Source: CAZUGH01 sp964619785 (GTDB lineage: Bacteria > Bacillota > Clostridia > Lachnospirales > Lachnospiraceae). Taken from it: 24,153 nucleotides of DNA. The DNA lies in assembly GCA_964619785.1 (NCBI GenBank), contig CAZUGH010000024.1, positions 1 through 24,153 on the forward strand. Direction: 5' to 3'. Positions within the stretch are counted from its first letter, which is position 1, and every line of letters starts with the position of its first letter. The notes under the pieces were generated by a model. It saw only the letters and a list, made by a program, of their open reading frames with translations. It was not told the origin of the DNA and searched no databases. This document shows, piece after piece, positions 1 through 7,345 of the stretch. The position numbers and the translations under genes were made by a program.

Positions 1-38
1 TATCTACCTTTTATTATTTTCTTTCCTTTCTAGCCACG

Positions 39-62
39 AATATGATAAAATAATATCATATT
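39..62. promoter_or_regulatory. Perfect 9-6-9 inverted repeat upstream of the DUF6062 gene
   Basis: AATATGATA (39-47) and TATCATATT (54-62) are exact reverse complements separated by six A/T bases. The repeat covers an extended -10-like TGATAAAAT (44-52) and ends just before the ribosome site. It could be an operator for a dimeric repressor or simply an A/T-rich promoter palindrome. No convincing -35 box was seen 17 bp upstream. Confidence 0.4.
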
Positions 63-83
63 AAAGAGAAGGGAATGTTACTT

Positions 84-812
84 ATGAAAGAGGTTTTATA
101 CACCATACCTGTTAACGATATCTTCGCTACGGATTGCGAATGTCCCATCTGCGAGATGCGAAGACGTCTCGAGCAAGACGCTGTCGAGTTTACAATGGGT
201 CCTAGCTACATGGAAGATGATATTCGATTAACAACGGATAAAGTAGGATTCTGCGAACGTCATATGCAACAACTTTATGATTTCGAGAATCGACTTGGCA
301 TTGCACTCATCATGAATACACATATGCAAAACATCATGAAGGAAGTACAGGCACGTCAAAAGAAAGGGCGTAAATCCGCAGGACTCTTCACCAAGAAAGA
401 GCTGACCGCCATCGGAGCGTATGCAGATTCCTTAGAGCACTCCTGCTATATCTGCGACCGTATCGCAAACACATTTCAACGTTACGTGGCTACTACTTTC
501 TATTTATATGATCAAGATGAAACTTTTAGAACCAAATTCAAAAAATCGAAAGGATTTTGTGTTGAGCACTATAGTATGCTCTACGAAACAGCGCCGCGCT
601 ACCTGTCTGGTAATACACTTGCCGAATTCACAACCATTTTAGACCGGTTATTTCTTGAGAATTTTAAGCGTGTACAAGAAGATATCTCCTGGTTTATCGA
701 TAAATTTGATTATCGTAATACAGATGCTCCTTGGAAAAACTCAAAAGATGCTATCCCACGTGCTATGACCAAATTAAACGGAATTCTCCCTCTACAAAAG
801 AAATCCGAATAA
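84..812 (+). CDS. DUF6062 family protein (zinc-motif protein, function unknown)
   Basis: This 242-residue soluble protein resembles the DUF6062 family of Clostridia, whose function is unknown. It carries two copies of a Cys/His module. The first has CPIC near the N-terminus and FCERH about 50 residues later. The second has CYIC near the middle and FCVEH about 40 residues on. The pattern suggests two bound zinc ions and an ancient internal duplication, which is inference. No signal peptide or membrane segment is visible. I chose the ATG at 84 because AGAAGGGA at 67-74 lies at good spacing from it. An in-frame ATG at 75 directly abuts that site and is unlikely to be used. The gene stands alone and converges on the DUF2225 gene, with a shared terminator hairpin between them. 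Confidence 0.75.
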   Translation: MKEVLYTIPVNDIFATDCECPICEMRRRLEQDAVEFTMGPSYMEDDIRLTTDKVGFCERHMQQLYDFENRLGIALIMNTHMQNIMKEVQARQKKGRKSAGLFTKKELTAIGAYADSLEHSCYICDRIANTFQRYVATTFYLYDQDETFRTKFKKSKGFCVEHYSMLYETAPRYLSGNTLAEFTTILDRLFLENFKRVQEDISWFIDKFDYRNTDAPWKNSKDAIPRAMTKLNGILPLQKKSE

Positions 813-819
813 CTTCACA

Positions 820-852
820 AAAGGGGCTATTACATTGTAACAGCCCCTTTAT
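820..852. terminator. Bidirectional rho-independent terminator between convergent genes
   Basis: AAAGGGGCT (820-828) pairs with AGCCCCTTT (842-850). Inside it TTAC (830-833) pairs with GTAA (837-840), giving a long stable hairpin. Short T-rich runs follow on both strands, so it can end the DUF6062 transcript (+) and the glnS-DUF2225 transcript (-). Confidence 0.8.
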
Positions 853-861
853 TCATGCTAT

Positions 862-1704
862 TTATTCACTTGTTTTTTGTAATAATTCCTTTAAGTCAAG
901 TGCTTTGTCTTTAATCCTCTTATTCGCATTTCGTGCAACTAAAACTTTCGATACCCAACGTTTTGCATCTTCTACCTTGCCTACTCTTCTAGCCAAGTCT
1001 GCTAGTAGATAAGATAATGTATTCTGATCCATGCCGCACATCGGAAAATCTTCCTTACTAAATGCTGATTGGAATCCTTCATAAGCGGTCATTAAAAACT
1101 GCATCTCTTCTTTAAATAATTCTTCTTGCTTATGGCGGTCTTTACCCTCTGCCTTCATCTTCTCACGTTTACCACGATATAACCACGCAATCTTAAGACA
1201 GGTATAGGCTTTCTCACTTGCTTTTCCTTTTTTAACAACTGTATTGAGCAATGCAAGCTTATGACGTGCCAAAGCAGTATCATAATCGTATATCTTATCT
1301 TCTTTTTGTTCATCCTTAAAATTAGCAGAAATCTGTTCACGAATTGCCTTTGCCTGCGCTGCCATTACAAAATTAAAATATCGATTCAACGCAGCATATC
1401 CACACTTGGGGCACATAACTGCATCATACTTCAGTGAATCTACACCTTGATACTTCGGACGCAAATCCGTATCTGCTCCAAGTAATTTAGCCTTACCCGT
1501 GCGAACCATCTTACTTTTAAACTTATGTTCACACACGGGGCAAGTATAGGTCTTCTCAAAGAGAAAATCTTCCTCAGACACTACCTTCGGCTCGACTTCT
1601 TGCATTGGAACCTTTTTATCCTCTTTTACTTCTTCCTCAAAAATGTCGATGTGATCTACATTCTTAATACCAAAACTCTCAAGTCCGGAAAATATATCCG
1701 ACAT
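862..1704 (-). CDS. DUF2225 domain-containing protein
   Basis: This 280-residue cytoplasmic protein matches the DUF2225 family, which has no established biochemical role. After an acidic N-terminal stretch of about 45 residues there is a zinc-ribbon-like pair of motifs, CPVC and CPKC, roughly 40 residues apart. The C-terminal half is helical and charged, and TPR-like in character (segments around KAYTCLKIAWLYRGK). The start is supported by GGAGGGG a few bases upstream. It begins 14 bp after the glnS stop, so it is almost certainly co-transcribed with glnS, although nothing in the sequence ties it to tRNA charging. The transcript ends at the hairpin at 820-852. Confidence 0.8.
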   Translation of the reverse strand: MSDIFSGLESFGIKNVDHIDIFEEEVKEDKKVPMQEVEPKVVSEEDFLFEKTYTCPVCEHKFKSKMVRTGKAKLLGADTDLRPKYQGVDSLKYDAVMCPKCGYAALNRYFNFVMAAQAKAIREQISANFKDEQKEDKIYDYDTALARHKLALLNTVVKKGKASEKAYTCLKIAWLYRGKREKMKAEGKDRHKQEELFKEEMQFLMTAYEGFQSAFSKEDFPMCGMDQNTLSYLLADLARRVGKVEDAKRWVSKVLVARNANKRIKDKALDLKELLQKTSE

Positions 1705-1718
1705 GAAACCCCTCCAAA

Positions 1719-3377
1719 CTATTTTGCTGGTTTATATGAACTCTTCAGTGACACAATACGATTAAATACCAGCTTGTCTTCTGTCGTATCCTTTGTATCA
1801 ACACAGAAAAAGCCATTTCTCTTGAACTGGTATCTTGAACCTGGCTTTGCATCTGCTAAAGCTGGTTCAACAAAGGAATTTAAAACAGTTAATGAATTTG
1901 GATTCACATTAATTGAACCATCTTCATTATATACACCTTTTTCTTCATCTACGATATTCTCATAAAGACGAACTTCACAAGGAATAGCACTCGCACATGG
2001 AACCCAATGAATCGTTCCTTTTACTTTTCTTCCTGTAAATCCAGAACCGCTTCTAGTCTCTGGATCATAGGTACAATGAATCTCTGTAACTTTACCATTC
2101 TCATCGGTAACATAATCCTCACACTTAACAAAATATGCATTCATCAAGCGAACTTCATTGCCTGGGAATAAACGAAAATATTTCTTTGGTGGTTCAATCA
2201 TGAAATCATCACGGTCAATATATAGTTCACGACCAAATGGGATCTTTCTAGAGCCTAATTCCGGATTCTCTGGATTATTCTCCACTTCAAAATACTCAAC
2301 CTTATCCTCATCATAATTCGTGATGACCAGCTTGATAGGGTCTAGAACAGCCATCATACGTGGTTCAGACATCTTCAAATCTTCTCTAATACAATACTCA
2401 AGCATTGCATAATCTACTGAGCTCTGGCTCTTCGATACACCTGCTAACTCCATAAACTTTCGAATCGACTGTGGTGTAAAGCCACGTCGTCTCAACGCAG
2501 TAATCGATACGAGACGTGGATCATCCCAGCCGTCAACGATACCATCTTCAACTAATTTCTTAATATATCTCTTACCTGTAACCACATTCGTTAAATACAT
2601 CTTCGCAAACTCAATCTGACGTGGTGGAACTTCAAACTCACATTCGTTTACAACCCACTCATAAAGAGGTCTATGATCCTCAAACTCTAAAGTACAAATC
2701 GAGTGTGTCACGCCTTCAATTGCATCTTCAATTGGATGTGCAAAATCATACATTGGATAGATACACCATTTATCACCTGTATTATGATGATGAATTCTGG
2801 CTACACGATAAATAATCGGATCTCTCATATTGATATTACCCGAAGTCATATCAATCTTCGCACGCAACACTTTAGAACCATCTTCGAACTCACCGTCTCG
2901 CATCTTCATAAATAAATCTAGATTCTCTTCCACGGAGCGATCACGATATGGGCTATTCTTACCAGGCTCTGTCAATGTGCCTCGATACTCACGAATCTGT
3001 TCTGCCGTTAAATCACAGACATATGCCTTACCCTTTTTAATCAACTTCACTGCGCACTCAAACATCTGATCAAAATAATCAGAAGCAAAATATACAGGTG
3101 GCTTGTCCCCACCGATAATCCACTGAACATCTTTCTCAATTGATTGAACAAACTCTTCCTTTTCCTTCTGAGGATTCGTATCATCAAATCTCAGATTGAA
3201 CTTACCATTATATTTTTGAGCCAATCCATAATTCAATAAAATAGACTTGGCATGACCGATATGCAAATAACCATTTGGCTCTGGAGGGAACCTAGTTACG
3301 ACTTCCTTATAAACTCCTTCATCCAGGTCCTTATCAATTGCCTGTTCAATAAAATTCTTAGATACTGCTTCTTCCAT
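1719..3377 (-). CDS. glnS: Glutaminyl-tRNA synthetase (GlnRS)
   Basis: This class I synthetase of 552 residues charges tRNA-Gln directly with glutamine and ATP in the cytoplasm. The catalytic core shows PPEPNGYLHIGH at about residues 31-42, which contains the HIGH signature. The segment after YLTNV reads VTGKRYIKK where KMSKS would lie, followed by the conserved GWDDPRL. The C-terminal half corresponds to the two beta-barrel anticodon-binding domains. I placed the start at the ATG at 3377, preceded by AAGGAGG. The open frame runs upstream to 3431, but that extension lacks a ribosome site and overlaps the promoter. Many Firmicutes lack GlnRS and make Gln-tRNA through GatCAB. Lachnospiraceae-type bacteria commonly carry this enzyme. 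The DUF2225 gene follows closely in the same operon. Confidence 0.96.
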   Translation of the reverse strand: MEEAVSKNFIEQAIDKDLDEGVYKEVVTRFPPEPNGYLHIGHAKSILLNYGLAQKYNGKFNLRFDDTNPQKEKEEFVQSIEKDVQWIIGGDKPPVYFASDYFDQMFECAVKLIKKGKAYVCDLTAEQIREYRGTLTEPGKNSPYRDRSVEENLDLFMKMRDGEFEDGSKVLRAKIDMTSGNINMRDPIIYRVARIHHHNTGDKWCIYPMYDFAHPIEDAIEGVTHSICTLEFEDHRPLYEWVVNECEFEVPPRQIEFAKMYLTNVVTGKRYIKKLVEDGIVDGWDDPRLVSITALRRRGFTPQSIRKFMELAGVSKSQSSVDYAMLEYCIREDLKMSEPRMMAVLDPIKLVITNYDEDKVEYFEVENNPENPELGSRKIPFGRELYIDRDDFMIEPPKKYFRLFPGNEVRLMNAYFVKCEDYVTDENGKVTEIHCTYDPETRSGSGFTGRKVKGTIHWVPCASAIPCEVRLYENIVDEEKGVYNEDGSINVNPNSLTVLNSFVEPALADAKPGSRYQFKRNGFFCVDTKDTTEDKLVFNRIVSLKSSYKPAK

Positions 3378-3413
3378 TGTGATTCCTCCTTGAGATGTCA
3401 ACATACTGTAACA

Positions 3414-3422
3414 ATCATACCA
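3414..3422 (-). promoter_or_regulatory. Putative extended -10 promoter for glnS
   Basis: On the minus strand TGGTATGAT (3422-3414) matches the extended -10 form TGN-TATAAT. No good -35 box lies at normal spacing, which is usual for extended -10 promoters. It sits about 40 bp upstream of the glnS ATG and just past the terminator of the preceding gene. Confidence 0.45.
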
Positions 3423-3460
3423 CATCTTCAAATATTAGAAAAGGGTATTTTTTGAACAAT

Positions 3461-3491
3461 CAAAAAGGACCATTCCCAAAAGAATAGTCCC
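3461..3491 (-). terminator. Rho-independent terminator of the SleB-like hydrolase gene
   Basis: On the minus strand GGACTATTC (3490-3482) pairs with GAATGGTCC (3475-3467) apart from one internal mismatch, and a TTTTT run (3466-3462) follows directly. It lies 8 bp past the hydrolase stop and insulates it from glnS. Confidence 0.85.
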
Positions 3492-3498
3492 TTCTATC

Positions 3499-3981
3499 TT
3501 ACTTAAATGCATGTGCATTGATTCTTACTTTCGCATGTGATAATGAACGGCTAAAGAAATGCATCCGTTTCATATTAATCTTTCTTCCTCTTGACACTAC
3601 ATAAGACTGACCTTCTAATGCAGCCTTGGCAGCTTTCACACATTGTGCTCTTGCGCCTCTCTCAAATCTACCCTGCTTATAAGCAACTAATGCTTTGTGC
3701 ATCGCACCGTTTCTCGTTGGGGTAAATTGTGATCTCTGGTAGATGACTCCACGAACTGAATTAGGAAAGCTGTGTGATCTAACACGATTCATAACAACAC
3801 ATCCTACAGCAAGTTGGCCTGCGTAACTCTGATTACCAGCTTCACACCATATAATACAAGACATGTACTTCAAATCTCGGTTGGTATAATTCTTCTCAGC
3901 TGCCTGTGCTGTCTCTGTATGGAAACAAGTGACAATCATAAGACATGCTAATATACATAATAATACTCTCTTGAACTTCAT
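3499..3981 (-). CDS. Secreted SleB-like cell wall hydrolase
   Basis: This 160-residue exported protein has a clear signal peptide (basic MKFKR, hydrophobic residues 6-20, probable cleavage at AQA-A near residue 27). A single Hydrolase_2 (SleB/CwlJ) domain follows. The motif IIWCEAGNQ carries the likely catalytic Glu47, followed by the family's VGCVVMNRVRS block and FTP segment. SleB and CwlJ degrade spore-cortex peptidoglycan, but many clostridial members act on vegetative wall. No peptidoglycan-binding domain is present, and the protein is shorter than SleB itself. The start has AAGGAG 11 bases upstream. The promoter region holds WalR-like repeats, which argues for a vegetative wall-remodelling role. 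A paralogue lies at 6604-7212. Confidence 0.85.
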   Translation of the reverse strand: MKFKRVLLCILACLMIVTCFHTETAQAAEKNYTNRDLKYMSCIIWCEAGNQSYAGQLAVGCVVMNRVRSHSFPNSVRGVIYQRSQFTPTRNGAMHKALVAYKQGRFERGARAQCVKAAKAALEGQSYVVSRGRKINMKRMHFFSRSLSHAKVRINAHAFK

Positions 3982-4019
3982 AGTAAACTAAACTCCTTAT
4001 TGTGTTAAAATATCTGACC

Positions 4020-4094
4020 CATTTGTGTAATACTTTTGGGTGGTATTTGTAACATTTGTGTAATAATTATATCACACATCACATGTTTTGCAAC
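4020..4094 (-). promoter_or_regulatory. Hydrolase promoter overlapped by three WalR-like TGTAAY repeats
   Basis: On the minus strand TTGCAA (4093-4088), a 16-bp spacer and TGATATAAT (4074-4066) form a strong extended -10 promoter reading into the hydrolase gene. On the plus strand TGTAAT (4026-4031), TGTAAC (4048-4053) and TGTAAT (4059-4064) lie 22 and 11 bp apart, so on one helix face. The last two fit TGTWAH-N5-TGTWAH, the known WalR/YycF box of Bacillus. The first and third are embedded in an identical 13-bp CATTTGTGTAATA. The repeats lie from the -10 into the leader. Confidence 0.6.
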
Positions 4095-4175
4095 CCTTTT
4101 TTCTATTTTTTTGAGAAATAAAGGTCTAGAAGTTCAGTTTTACTGCATTTCAACCATGAAGACTATGAAATCATT

Positions 4176-4958
4176 TTATAAATATTTTGTAATAATCTCT
4201 CGGAATGGCAGGGTCCCTCCGAACAAATCCAGGGCACTGCCTACCGTGAAGTCAACCTTGCCTTGTCCCCGTGTTTTAAGCACATCCAGGTCATCAAACG
4301 TAGCAATTCCACCTGCGTATGTAACTCGATTTCCCTCATATGACGCCAACATGTCTACAAGTTCCTCGTCGAGTCCCGTTTTTGTCCCTTCCACGTCCAC
4401 TGCATGAATTAAAAATTCATCACAATAAGTGCCTAATTTTTTAAATAATGCTTGATTTAGGGGCTGATTCGTAAATTTCTGCCACCGATTTGTCACGATA
4501 TAGTACTCATTTTCCCGTCTTCTGCAACTGAGATCGAGAACAATATGTTCTGCACCAACAGCTTTCACTAATCGTTCTAATCGTTCAAAGAGAATCTCTC
4601 CCTCCTGAAAGACATAGGATGTAACAATTATATGACTAGCGCCCATATCGATAAATTGAGCGGCATTATCCGCATCAATCCCGCCACCGATTTGCAATCC
4701 TCCTCGATATGCGGCAAGAGCACCTCTAGCCTGCTCCACGTCAGCTTGATAATACGGACTATCCTTTGCATTCAATAAGATCACATGTCCGCCTTTCGCA
4801 TTATTTTCCTTATAAAGTAATGCATAGTCACGTGCATCCATCTGGGAAACGAAATTTTCTTTTGCATAATCTCCGTCGTCTGCTATGCTTCCCCCAACAA
4901 TCTGCTTCACCTTGCCATTATGTATATCAATACATGGTCGAAATCTCATCTTTATCAT
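4176..4958 (-). CDS. hisA: Eukaryotic-type phosphoribosylformimino-AICAR-phosphate isomerase
   Basis: HisA catalyses an Amadori rearrangement of ProFAR to PRFAR, the fourth step of histidine synthesis, on a TIM barrel. The sequence matches the eukaryotic (yeast HIS6-like) branch rather than the usual bacterial HisA. It shows CIDIHNGKVKQIVGG with the first catalytic Asp, then LQIGGGI, the block IVLDLSCRRRE, and LIHAVDVEGTKTG with the second catalytic Asp. The C-terminal phosphate loop is VTYAGGIAT followed by FTVGSALDLFGG. The start at 4958 has GGAAGG four bases upstream. The ATG at 4949 is a possible alternative, shortening the protein by three residues. No other his gene is nearby. It follows thrC by 74 bp and may share its transcript. 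Confidence 0.92.
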   Translation of the reverse strand: MIKMRFRPCIDIHNGKVKQIVGGSIADDGDYAKENFVSQMDARDYALLYKENNAKGGHVILLNAKDSPYYQADVEQARGALAAYRGGLQIGGGIDADNAAQFIDMGASHIIVTSYVFQEGEILFERLERLVKAVGAEHIVLDLSCRRRENEYYIVTNRWQKFTNQPLNQALFKKLGTYCDEFLIHAVDVEGTKTGLDEELVDMLASYEGNRVTYAGGIATFDDLDVLKTRGQGKVDFTVGSALDLFGGTLPFREIITKYL

Positions 4959-4982
4959 ACTTCCTTCCCATAATAGTACATA

Positions 4983-5005
4983 TGCCACCCACAATGTGGA
5001 TGGCA
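4983..5005 (-). other. Short hairpin between thrC and hisA
   Basis: TGCCACCCA (4983-4991) pairs with TGGATGGCA (4997-5005) around a five-base loop. In the minus-strand RNA the single odd position becomes a G-U pair, giving nine continuous pairs. No U run follows, so it is not a standard terminator. It may tune readthrough or RNA stability between the two genes. Confidence 0.4.
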
Positions 5006-5032
5006 CACAACCTCTCATATAATAATCCAAAT

Positions 5033-6514
5033 CTATAGGGATAAAATCTTCTCTACTGTCGCCTGCATCTCAGACTTGTCACATACTGTCTTATGTAATA
5101 CCTCTGCAGATCGAATATCTTCAATCGCTTGTGGAACTTTTACTCGGGAAAGCTTATTTAACTCATCTACTAACTCGAAGTCCGTCATGCTGTCATACTT
5201 GTCATCAATGGCATCCATAACGCTTCTCGTAAACTTATATGGACTAGCCGTGGAAGCAATCACAGTCTTATTACTTTCCTTGTCTGCATACTGATAATAT
5301 ACATCCGCTGCAACCGCTGTATGAGTATCCATAATATAATCTGCTTTATCATATACTTTCTTAATCGTGCTCTTGACTTCGTCTTCTGATGCATAACCAC
5401 CTAAGAAATCAGCCAAACCAGCCTTCATCTCATCCGTGATGTCATATTCACCCTTAGAAGTCAGTGCTTCCATCAATTCTCTTGTCTTATCAGCATCTTC
5501 TCCGGCAATCTTGTAAATCAAACGCTCCAAATTACTTGAAATCAAAATGTCCATCGATGGAGAAGTTGTCAAAATAAACTCTCTCTTGCGATCGTATTTT
5601 CCTGTCTTAAAGAAATCAAACAGAACTTTATTCTCATTCGAAGCACAGATTAACTTGTCAATTGGAAGCCCCATCTGTTTTGCATAATAAGCAGCTAAGA
5701 TGTTACCAAAGTTTCCAGTAGGGACAACAACATTCATCTTGTCACCAGCCTGAATCTCTCCCTGCTTCACCAATCTACCATATGCATATACATAATATAC
5801 AACCTGTGGAACCAAACGTCCGATATTAATTGAGTTCGCTGAAGAGAACTGATAACCAGCCTTGTCCATACGAGCCGCCAATTCTTCATTACCAAACATC
5901 TTCTTAACACCAGTCTGGGCATCATCGAAATTACCAATAATTCCAACTACATTCGTATTCGCACCCTTCTGAGTAACCATCTGCTTCTTCTGAATTGGAC
6001 TTACTCCATCCTTTGGATAGAACACAATAATACTTGTTCCTGGTACGTCAGCAAAACCTGCTAAAGCAGCCTTGCCAGTATCTCCTGATGTTGCTGTCAA
6101 GATAACAATCTCATTCTTCACACCATTCTTCTTTGCTGAGGTTGTCATAAGATAAGGCAAAATAGAAAGTGCCATATCCTTAAACGCAATCGTAGAACCA
6201 TGGAAAAGTTCTAGATAGAATGCTCCATCCTTCTTAACTAATGGTGCAATCTCCTCTGTATCAAATTTCTCATCATAAGCACCTGTAATACAAGCCTTTA
6301 ATTCCTCTTCTGTAAAATCAGACAGGAATAACTTCATCACTTCATAGGCAGTCTCCTGATATGTCATCCCACTCAACTTGTCCAATGCGACATCCAAAGC
6401 AGGTATGGAATCTGGTACAAATAAGCCACCATCATCTGCCAAACCCTTCAAAATAGCTTCTGAAGCTGTAACCTTTATACCTTTTGTACGAGTACTCTTA
6501 TACATAACGCTCAT
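5033..6514 (-). CDS. thrC: Threonine synthase
   Basis: This PLP enzyme of 493 residues converts O-phosphohomoserine to threonine and phosphate. The N-terminal threonine-synthase domain carries the DDGGLFVPD block near residues 27-35. The PLP lysine is in HGSTIAFKD at about Lys112. The phosphate-binding loop TSGDTGKAAL and the NSINIGRLVPQ segment follow. The length fits the long bacterial/fungal class. AAAGGATGG stands nine bases before the ATG at 6514. No hom or thrB gene is adjacent, so the pathway is split across the genome. The promoter is at 6573-6601, immediately past the stop of the upstream hydrolase gene. hisA follows after 74 bp. Confidence 0.96.
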   Translation of the reverse strand: MSVMYKSTRTKGIKVTASEAILKGLADDGGLFVPDSIPALDVALDKLSGMTYQETAYEVMKLFLSDFTEEELKACITGAYDEKFDTEEIAPLVKKDGAFYLELFHGSTIAFKDMALSILPYLMTTSAKKNGVKNEIVILTATSGDTGKAALAGFADVPGTSIIVFYPKDGVSPIQKKQMVTQKGANTNVVGIIGNFDDAQTGVKKMFGNEELAARMDKAGYQFSSANSINIGRLVPQVVYYVYAYGRLVKQGEIQAGDKMNVVVPTGNFGNILAAYYAKQMGLPIDKLICASNENKVLFDFFKTGKYDRKREFILTTSPSMDILISSNLERLIYKIAGEDADKTRELMEALTSKGEYDITDEMKAGLADFLGGYASEDEVKSTIKKVYDKADYIMDTHTAVAADVYYQYADKESNKTVIASTASPYKFTRSVMDAIDDKYDSMTDFELVDELNKLSRVKVPQAIEDIRSAEVLHKTVCDKSEMQATVEKILSL

Positions 6515-6572
6515 GAATCAAACCATCCTTTATCTTTATTCTAGGTAACGTAATGAAACACGTTCGGATGTT

Positions 6573-6601
6573 ATTATATCACCTTTTTTCTCCCGATACA
6601 A
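6573..6601 (-). promoter_or_regulatory. SigA-type promoter of thrC
   Basis: On the minus strand TTGTAT (6601-6596), a 17-bp spacer and TATAAT (6578-6573) with an upstream TGA form a near-consensus promoter. The -35 box starts two bases after the stop codon of the hydrolase gene at 6604, and no terminator separates the two genes. Confidence 0.75.
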
Positions 6602-6603
6602 TA

Positions 6604-7212
6604 CTACTTACGAAAAAATTCATGACCTCCATACGTAAATAATCGATCCAGATGTCGGTCAAACCAACGTCGATTTTTTGCGCTGGCAGTACGTCGGCAC
6701 ATAAAATACTGCGCACCTCTCGAATAATCCACACCTTTCAAAACTTTCTCAACTGCACGCTTTGTCTCTTTGGTCACGCGAACGGTATCAATTCTCCCAT
6801 CGCCCACAGGCGAGAACTGATAGCAACTGCCCAAACGAGCATAAACCACCCCCTTAACCGTATCCGGATAAGCAGACTGTCTCACTCGATTCATCACGAC
6901 ATTACCAACAAGTATTTTTCCTCTAAGTCCCTGGCCACCCGCTTCCGCTTCAATGATTCGTTCGAGCACTCTACGCTCCGATTTACTTAAATGATACTTA
7001 TACTTTTTCTTCCGTTTCGGTTTCGGTGTAGATATTGGTGCTTGCGTTGGTTTCGCTGTCGCCACTGCAACAGCCGCATGAGTAACTGGTGCCGGAGCAC
7101 TCACTTCCTTAGCAAGAACTCTTTGCTTTTTCTGTTCCTCAATCTGCCACAATGAAACAAGGAAAATAGATAGACAGCCATATATAAAAACCATAGCAAG
7201 ATTCTTTTTCAT
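6604..7212 (-). CDS. Membrane-anchored SleB-like cell wall hydrolase
   Basis: This 202-residue protein has a hydrophobic N-terminal segment at about residues 5-22 (signal peptide or anchor). A low-complexity Ala/Pro/Thr linker follows (about 38-65), then a very basic patch (PKPKRKKKYKY) and a Hydrolase_2 domain. The motif RIIEAEAGGQG places the probable catalytic residue at Glu90, followed by VGNVVMNRVRQ. Its relationship to the hydrolase at 3499-3981 is clear from those blocks, but the N-terminal linker is unique to this copy and may thread through the wall. GGGAGGAG three bases before the ATG at 7212 supports the start. A small hairpin, ATTAGCG with CGCTAAT, lies just upstream of the ribosome site. 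It is divergent from the AP2-domain gene. Confidence 0.82.
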   Translation of the reverse strand: MKKNLAMVFIYGCLSIFLVSLWQIEEQKKQRVLAKEVSAPAPVTHAAVAVATAKPTQAPISTPKPKRKKKYKYHLSKSERRVLERIIEAEAGGQGLRGKILVGNVVMNRVRQSAYPDTVKGVVYARLGSCYQFSPVGDGRIDTVRVTKETKRAVEKVLKGVDYSRGAQYFMCRRTASAKNRRWFDRHLDRLFTYGGHEFFRK

Positions 7213-7294
7213 TTACTCCTCCCATTAGCGTATGTTCTTCGTCGCTAATAAATAGTATATGAACTTGTCTTAGAATTTATTCCATCATTTACCT

Positions 7295-7323
7295 TTACCA
7301 AAATGGTACCTTCATGCTAAAAT
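7295..7323 (+). promoter_or_regulatory. Promoter of the AP2-domain gene with an overlapping inverted repeat
   Basis: TTACCA (7295-7300), a 17-bp spacer and TAAAAT (7318-7323), with TGC just before it, form an extended -10 promoter. The inverted repeat TACCA-AAA-TGGTA (7296-7308) covers the -35 box and could be an operator. Confidence 0.55.
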
Positions 7324-7345
7324 AATATGAAAAAGGGGGTCTCTC

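Noticed and set aside
731..1012. Open frame overlapping the DUF6062 3' end
   Set aside because: It runs through the terminator hairpin and antisense to the DUF2225 gene, and encodes no recognisable domain.
4100..4175. Terminator downstream of hisA
   Set aside because: Only weak short repeats (ATTTCA/TGAAAT with a 13-base loop) were found, without a proper stem and U-run in order.
3499..7212. The two SleB-like hydrolases as a recent tandem duplication around hisA-thrC
   Set aside because: They share only family motifs and differ in N-terminal layout and length, so they are old paralogues.
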